From Eutypella sp. D-1 (Eukaryota > Ascomycota > Sordariomycetes > Xylariales > Diatrypaceae): a stretch of DNA of 64,000 nt. Position 1 is the first letter of the stretch. Every line of letters begins with the position of its first letter. The notes below the pieces were generated by a model. The model saw only the letters and a list, made by a program, of their open reading frames with translations, made no database searches and was not told the DNA's origin. A program made the position numbers and the translations under genes. The stretch is from positions 2,480,001-2,544,000 of the forward strand of contig JAJTTP010000003.1 in the NCBI GenBank assembly GCA_023313575.1, read 5' to 3'. Below, piece after piece: positions 58,901 to 64,000 of this stretch.

Positions 58901-60307
58901 CAGGGACAGGCAAGACCACCACGGCGAGGAAGATGGGCAAGGTCTTCTACGACATGGGATTCCTAGCGACGGCTGAGGTAGTCGAGTGCTCCGCGACAGA
59001 CCTGATCGGCCAGTATGTTGGCCAGACGGGACCGAAAGTGCAGCAACTGCTGGAAAAGGCATTAGGTAAGGTTCTCTTCATAGACGAGGCGTACCGCCTC
59101 GCTGACGGGGGCTTCGCAACTGAGGCTGTCAACGAGCTGGTCGACTCCGTCACGAAGGACAAGTTTAGTAAGAAATTGGTCATCGTGCTTTCCGGGTACG
59201 AGAAGGATATAAATCGCCTGATGTCCATCAACGAGGGCTTGACATCGCGCTTCCCAGAGGTTATCAACTTCCGCAGCCTGAAGCCAAAGGAGTGCATGTC
59301 GCTCTTGGGCAACCTCCTCGCCAACCAAAAGGCGCAGGTAGAGCAAAAGAGGATAGCCTTCGACATGAGTGCACTAGAGACGCCTAGTCTGGGCTTCTCA
59401 ATCAGGGTTCAGCAATTATTCCTCGACCTATCCGCTCAGGCCAGCTGGGCTAGTGCGCGCGACGTGAAAACACTCGGCCAACAGATATTCAATGAGATGA
59501 TTAAGTCCGAGACGGCGTTAGCGGCGAAGCGCCTTGTCGTCGAGGAAGCCATTGTCATCGGGAAGCTGGAACAGCTATTCAAGGAACGCCAAGCACGGGG
59601 CCGCGCGAACGAACAAGTGCTTCCGTATAACCTACGAGGGCCCCTCGACCCCAACTTCGCACAACAAGGCCAAGCCCCACCACCAGCTCCCCAGACGTCT
59701 ATCAACACCACACAGACAACTGCTCCCGAGCAACCGAAAGACGAAGACACCCCAGAGCCAAAAAAGGAGGAGGAAGCCAAGACGGAGACAGAGACGAAGC
59801 CGGTACGATCCCTCGACGAAGCCCAGCGCGACGCCGGCGTTAGCGACGCGGTCTGGGAGCAACTGCAGCGCGACCGGCAAGCTGAGCAGGATAAGGAGGA
59901 CGAGTATCAGAGGCTCCTCGAGGCCAAGAAAAGGTTCACGGACGAGGCCCGCGCGAAGATCCTTGAGGGGCTCTTCGAGGAAGATCGCCAGCGCGAGGAA
60001 GAGGAGAAGGCAAAGAAAAGGGCGATGGAGGAAGCCCGCAAGAAGATCCTTGAGAGACTCATGGAGGAAGAGCGCCGGCGTAAGGAGGAGGCTAAAATGC
60101 GCGAGAAGCTGGCGCAGATGGGTGTCTGCCCGATGGGCTACCAGGTGAGTAGACGTTGCTGCACACCACCCCCTCCACATACATCTTCATGATGATTACA
60201 GTACTGATCACTATGCATTCCAGTGGATCAAACAGGGCACGGGTTGGCGTTGCGCTGGTGGATCGCATTTTATGTCTAATGAACAGCTGCAGTCAGCATT
60301 GCACTGA
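52998..60307 (+). CDS. Giant ZNFX1-like SF1 helicase fused to an NFX1 zinc finger and three CbbX/SpoVK-type AAA+ modules
   Basis: Seven exons: 52998-54486, 54542-55978, 56034-56370, 56426-57120, 57186-58088, 58148-60144 and 60224-60307; introns 55-79 nt; 2313 residues. Residues 1-490 form a helical N-terminal part. A UPF1/ZNFX1-type helicase follows: GPPGTGKS (about 494), VEEAG in place of DEAG (about 755), GDHKQLRP (about 783), QHRMHP (about 828), then QGEESDIVIASLTRS and ERLNVLITRAR. An NFX1-type finger (CGQHKCKRRCH) lies near 1090-1150, then a charged coiled coil. The three AAA+ modules have P-loops GNPGTGK (about 1316 and 1591) and GPPGTGK (about 1870), Walker B IDEAY in each, and NPGLPSRFP, NPGLSRRFP and NEGLTSRFP arginine-finger segments. 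The C-terminus is a coiled coil ending in a short Cys-containing tail. The start with CAACATGG context was chosen. ZNFX1 itself acts in antiviral sensing and small-RNA inheritance; the role here is unknown. Confidence 0.9.
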
Positions 60308-60683
60308 CGGTTCATTAAGTGGTAATGCAAGAGTTCTGAGGGGGACCTAGGTGTGCGAATTTTAATTTTGCTTTTCTAAGTTTGCGCAAATAATGTTGCG
60401 ATGGAGGTTAGGCCATCTTAGGAAATTGCTGTGTACTTACACTGGAAAAAATGTGTGGATCCAGAGCCCTGAAAAGAACTTTATAAATCGCTCAAGTGAC
60501 CCGATGATATGCGCTGCTTGAAGGTTTAGTCACAGTATTAACTCGATACCACATGGATATAATGTAATGGGAGTAATGGAGAATATTAAGTAAGGTACAA
60601 AACGCCTTAAGCCATGCTTTGAACAACAGCAAGGTGCACGCCCATACCACCCTACATACTAGAACCAGTTGGACAGCCGTCTA
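60308..60683. other. Short convergent intergenic stretch
   Basis: 3' flanks of the helicase-AAA gene and the CDF transporter gene; nothing recognised. Confidence 0.5.
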
Positions 60684-62198
60684 CTAAGTGGTGTTCTCTG
60701 CATCCTGTGCATGTCCCGGGGGCCCGGAGGAAGAGTAGTCGGTAGAGACGAAGGCGCGGTCAACCTGTTCGAGCCCCTCAGCGCAGTACTGCAGGGTCTC
60801 GGCGATATCGTGGCTGGTGCGGAGGCTCGTATCCTCATGGAGTAGGATGTCGAACTCGGCCCACACACCATCGCCGGCGTGATATGCCTTGACGCTCTTG
60901 AAGCCCTCCACGACGGGGGAGAAACGCCAGGCTAGATACATCAGCTTCTGTTGTAGGTGTGGCTGTGCGGCTTCGCCTGACAGCCGCGTGATGTTCTCAA
61001 AACACGTGCCGCCCCAGTCGTAGATGATGAACAAGGACAATATAGCGGCGCCCGCGGGCTATTATCTCCTTGTCAGTGATCTGGGGTAGAAATGCCAGGG
61101 ATTGTGCAGAATGGGGGTTAGACTTACATCAAACCACCAGATATTGGCCTTCTCGCCAATAAAAGGGAATAAAAGTGACAGCGTGTTGAAGATTACGTCG
61201 GTCTTGCAGTCTTGTACGAGAGCCTGGACCTGTGTCGTCTTGATACGAAGACAGCCGAGTCCAATCGCGCCCTTGAGAAAGATGGTGGCGAGCAGAGCGC
61301 CGATCGCAGTGGCCGAAAGCATCTCCGGCTCGCCCTTGAGCGGTATGAGCTTCTGGACTGACTCTTCAAGGATCTGCAGGAAAGAGATGACCATGATGAT
61401 GGAGAAGACGAGAATTCCCAAGGGCTCGAGCCTCCGGCGCCCGACAGGGAAGCGCTTACGTAGGGCGTCTAGCCGCCATTGCACGAGCTTGTTGGTCGTC
61501 CAGACGATGAGGGTGCAGAGCAGATCCAGAGCGGAGTCCACCAGTGATGCCATCAGAGAGAGCGATCCCGTGGATAGGGCAGCGACGATCTTGCCGGCGA
61601 GCAGCAAGATATTGGCAATAACGTTAATGTTAATGGCCCATCTGGCACGCCGGCCGACCTTCGCACGCTTCTGCCTCTCGGCTTCTGGCAAGAGCTCTCT
61701 AATGTTACCCTGCACGTTTTGTAGCCCGCCACGCCGTTCCATGTCGCCGTCGTGATCCGGATCGGGGTCCATGGATTCAAGTACGTCGTCTGCGAGTGCC
61801 ATGACCACGGCGTCCACCTCGAGCCAGTCATTGAGCCGGTCATTCTGCCTCTTGTAATAAGCGCGCACCCTCTTGTTCTTAATCGCCTGCAAATCCCCAT
61901 CGCTCTTCCGGTATTTTTCCAGCCCCTTACGGTCAATACCGTGCAGTAAAGCTTTCTTCAGCTCCTCCCGTCGCTTTTCTTCGAGTGCCGTCTTGGCGGC
62001 ATCGTGAAATTTGAATACACGCGGTCGGGGTCGCCTTTTGTGTAAGCCATTTCCGTGAGGCTGTATACCACGTTCAAGGTCGACATGAGATCGTCTTTTC
62101 TTCGCAGCGCCTCGCGATAAACCATTACCCAACGCACCCGTCGTGGTGAACTGATGGGTGCGACCATTGGAAACTAACGTGCCACGCTTGCCCACCAT
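60684..62198 (-). CDS. Cation diffusion facilitator, predicted Mn2+ type
   Basis: Exons (minus strand) 62198-61128 and 61058-60684, intron 69 nt, give 481 residues. CDF proteins export divalent metals from the cytosol into organelles or out of the cell in exchange for protons. A basic cytosolic N-terminus of about 185 residues is followed by six predicted membrane helices, starting with NINVIANILLLAGKIVAAL. Metal-site motifs are DxxxD in helix 2 (D221-S-A-L-D225) and DxxxD in helix 5 (D330-C-K-T-D334, then VIFN). This pairing is typical of the Mn branch (plant MTP8-11, fungal relatives); Zn types carry HxxxD. A C-terminal cytosolic metal-sensing domain is present (HAGDGVWAEFDILL). Exact membrane location cannot be told. 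Confidence 0.9.
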
Positions 62199-62662
62199 CG
62201 TGAAGCTACCGTACTTAGGTAGTTATGTTGTGCACTTGGCAAACAAGCTAACTACTATCTGTAAGTCAATGATTGACGTTGGCCAAGAATGGCGTCTTAG
62301 GGCGGCTGGGCGTCTCAAGGGCATCAGGGGCGTGTGTTTTCTAGGCCTGGTGCTGATTGTAGCGTCCGGGTGCAGTGAATGAATGTTTCACATTCTCATA
62401 TCTCAGGACTGCCTGGCTTACCTAGACCTAGGCTGAAAGGTTGTAGCTTCAAGCCGGCATTTGAGCATTCAAAATTTGAATACCTAGATTAAAAGGATGA
62501 CATAACTACATAAAGCTGAGTTAGGACTTTACTTCGACGTAAGAAGAAGAGTTGACTCTCAGTTACTGGAAATTGATGACAACTACATACCGACCTACCT
62601 TACCTAGGTACCCTGACAACCTGACAGCATGACTCTGTACCTGGCTGGCATATTTACTTGGG

Positions 62663-62679
62663 TACGGAGTACTTAGGTA
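62663..62679 (+). repeat. Composite motif TACGGAGTAC-T-TAGGTA
   Basis: Third copy of the 17-base composite motif; lies about 0.5 kb upstream of the CDF gene start. Confidence 0.8.
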
Positions 62680-62697
62680 GGGACTCAAGGTTGCTTC

Positions 62698-62757
62698 AGG
62701 TACCTACATGTAGCTAGGTAGGTACATGTATGTAGGTAAGTACCTACATATAGGTAC
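62698..62757. repeat. Inverted and direct TACCTACATG/TAGGTA repeats
   Basis: Alternating TACCTACAT and ATGTAGGTA words make several overlapping imperfect palindromes, for example TACCTACATGTA against TACATGTATGTAGGTA. The block could fold in single strands or bind a dimeric protein; more likely it is a local expansion of the dispersed motif. Confidence 0.6.
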
Positions 62758-63154
62758 TGATTGGGATTCCTTGGCACCTTCGATCACCTCTATGTGGGTA
62801 GATCCAACCTACAAGGCAGCCAAAAACCAGCTAGTTATGCTGATTGGCTCTTTTTATATCTAACTCTTACATCTCTTTCGCCCCTATAACGTCATCATCA
62901 GAGGCCTGATAGGTACCTAGATAGTCCACGCTCCTACGATTCCTCAATTCCTACTACATGTAATTAGATACCGGAAAGTCAGCACATGGGTTGATAGGGC
63001 AAGATAGGCCAGCTGAACTTGGCTCCACCTTCATATTGTCATCTATTGTCACCTTGCAACTCCCAGATAGCTAGGAGAGGAGGGCAAAACCGCCGTAATG
63101 CCAAGATATATACCGAAAAGCGGTTCCCCAGTTGCCCAGCCGAACCAAGTTGTG

Positions 63155-63499
63155 TCAAGTGCCTGACACGTCCTTCTGAGGTGATTTGGCGCTGGCTGTT
63201 GTTGCAGGCACCAGTCGGTGGATGTCGACAGATTTAAATTTAGAACCGCATTGCACTTGGCAACTTGAAAAATTCATTCCTACTTCCGCCAATTCCTGAC
63301 ATAGCTGGCCCTTAAGATCGTGGACCACGCGCTCACGCTTGGGGTCCTTGTGAATGGCCATGAGTAGCTCGTCATTCGCATCATGTACCGAATAGACCAC
63401 TTGCGGTTCAAGAGGTTTGTATTGACGCCCTAAGAACGGTGTGGGGTCACGCCTAATAGCAGCTTGGTGGTCGGCGAAGCTATGTCCTAATATCAGCAT
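63155..63499 (-). other. Unassigned open reading frame, possibly partial
   Basis: 114 codons with a fairly natural composition (YSVHDANDELLMAIHKDP; RVVHDLKGQLCQELAEVG). The frame stays open upstream of the first Met to about 63570. I recognise no family and see no signal peptide. It may be a small gene, a terminal exon or a relic; confidence is low. Confidence 0.25.
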
Positions 63500-64000
63500 A
63501 GCAATGTACCGACCGGGAAAGATGATGTCGTTAGGCTGAAATTGTAGGGAAGCGCATCTCGATCCGTATTAAGCGACATTACCTCTTGATATAATACAAG
63601 AAATGGAATATTCACAGTTGGTATTAGTCACAAGTAAGGAAGGTCAGATATGCCGTACTTATTATCGACCTGTCGAATCCTAGAATCCACTAATATTTTG
63701 AAAGGGGGCGACACTGCGGTGCCGCTAGCGCAATCCGCGGCATAGCCGCGCTATAACTATTAGTACGATACTAATAACTACTTAAGTACCTAGGTATGTA
63801 TGGACATATAGGGGTTACCAGCCCCTTAGGTAGGTCGGGAGAAAGAATGACGGCAGTTTGGCACACACGACGTATAAGCCAGAAAACTATCTACATGGAT
63901 AGGCGCAACATGGCATATGTAAAAGCACTGTTTGAGTAAATGGGATATTAAGAGGGATATGTATTACAGGCACCTTTTGACCTTTCGACATTCTAGTTCC
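63500..64000. other. Window end, nothing recognised
   Basis: AT-leaning sequence with one ACCTAGGTA at 63788-63796; no gene seen. Confidence 0.45.

Larger units (their letters stand above)
62199..63154. other. Intergenic stretch dense in TAGGTA words
   Basis: Includes TACCTAGGTACC near 62601, a composite motif at 62663-62679 and an inverted-repeat-rich block at 62698-62757. No gene recognised. Confidence 0.55.

Noticed and set aside
1..64000. CRISPR arrays, bacterial operons, rRNA genes, intact transposons
   Set aside because: No regular spacer arrays, no rRNA signatures, and no transposase, reverse transcriptase or integrase motifs were seen on either strand by eye; a repeat-library search would be needed to exclude decayed elements.

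Overview
The window is nuclear DNA of a filamentous ascomycete (Pezizomycotina, most likely a sordariomycete-like fungus). The evidence is many short introns (about 50-110 nt, GTAAGT/GTANGT donors, YAG acceptors), fungus-specific families (a HET-domain protein, a UstYa/DUF3328 oxidase, Zn2Cys6 regulators), long intergenic spaces full of TAGGTA-type short motifs, and a lone intronless tRNA gene. The species cannot be named from the sequence. Coding stretches are GC-rich, and several intergenic blocks (about 5.6-7.5, 31-34.7 and 37.7-39.8 kb) are visibly richer in A+T.

Layout. 0-2.4 kb: 3' part of the long-form tRNase Z gene. 3.2-5.6 kb: a UstYa-like membrane oxidase and, convergent to it, a secreted GH105 gene whose reading frame is broken by one base. 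7.5-8.7 kb: a lineage-type protein with two tandem Zn2Cys6 motifs, each split by an intron at the same place. 9.6 kb: tRNA-Arg(UCG). 10.4-11.9 kb: sideroflexin. 11.9-20.2 kb: an 8.3-kb stretch with no recognisable gene. 20.2-24.0 kb: a LAMMER kinase with a repeat-rich N-terminal half and a 990-nt first intron. 25.1-27.9 kb: a very GC-rich uncharacterised charged protein of 919 aa. 29.2-31.1 kb: a type II membrane glycosyltransferase-like protein. 34.7-37.6 kb: a HET-domain protein and an APH-type kinase. 39.8-42.8 kb: a Zn2Cys6 transcription factor (8 exons). 44.3-46.0 kb: an F-box-like protein. 47.0-48.3 kb: an aldo-keto reductase. 48.9-50.0 kb: a secreted repeat protein with a likely one-base frameshift. 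50.8-52.3 kb: an RGG-leading protein of the family often labelled 'geranylgeranyl pyrophosphate synthetase'. 53.0-60.3 kb: a giant ZNFX1-like helicase fused to an NFX1 zinc finger and three CbbX/SpoVK-type AAA+ modules. 60.7-62.2 kb: a predicted Mn-type CDF metal transporter. 62.2-64 kb: no confident gene.

How the genes relate. There is no operon logic and no complete biosynthetic cluster. Housekeeping genes (tRNase Z, sideroflexin, LAMMER kinase, CDF transporter) are mixed with accessory or recognition-type genes (UstYa-like, tandem C6, HET, APH, secreted protein, helicase-AAA fusion). The helicase-AAA gene and the RGG-protein gene are divergent across about 0.7 kb and may share a promoter. 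The most interesting items are the helicase/zinc-finger/triple-AAA+ fusion, the tandem Zn2Cys6 protein with a duplicated intron, and a 17-base composite intergenic motif found three times.
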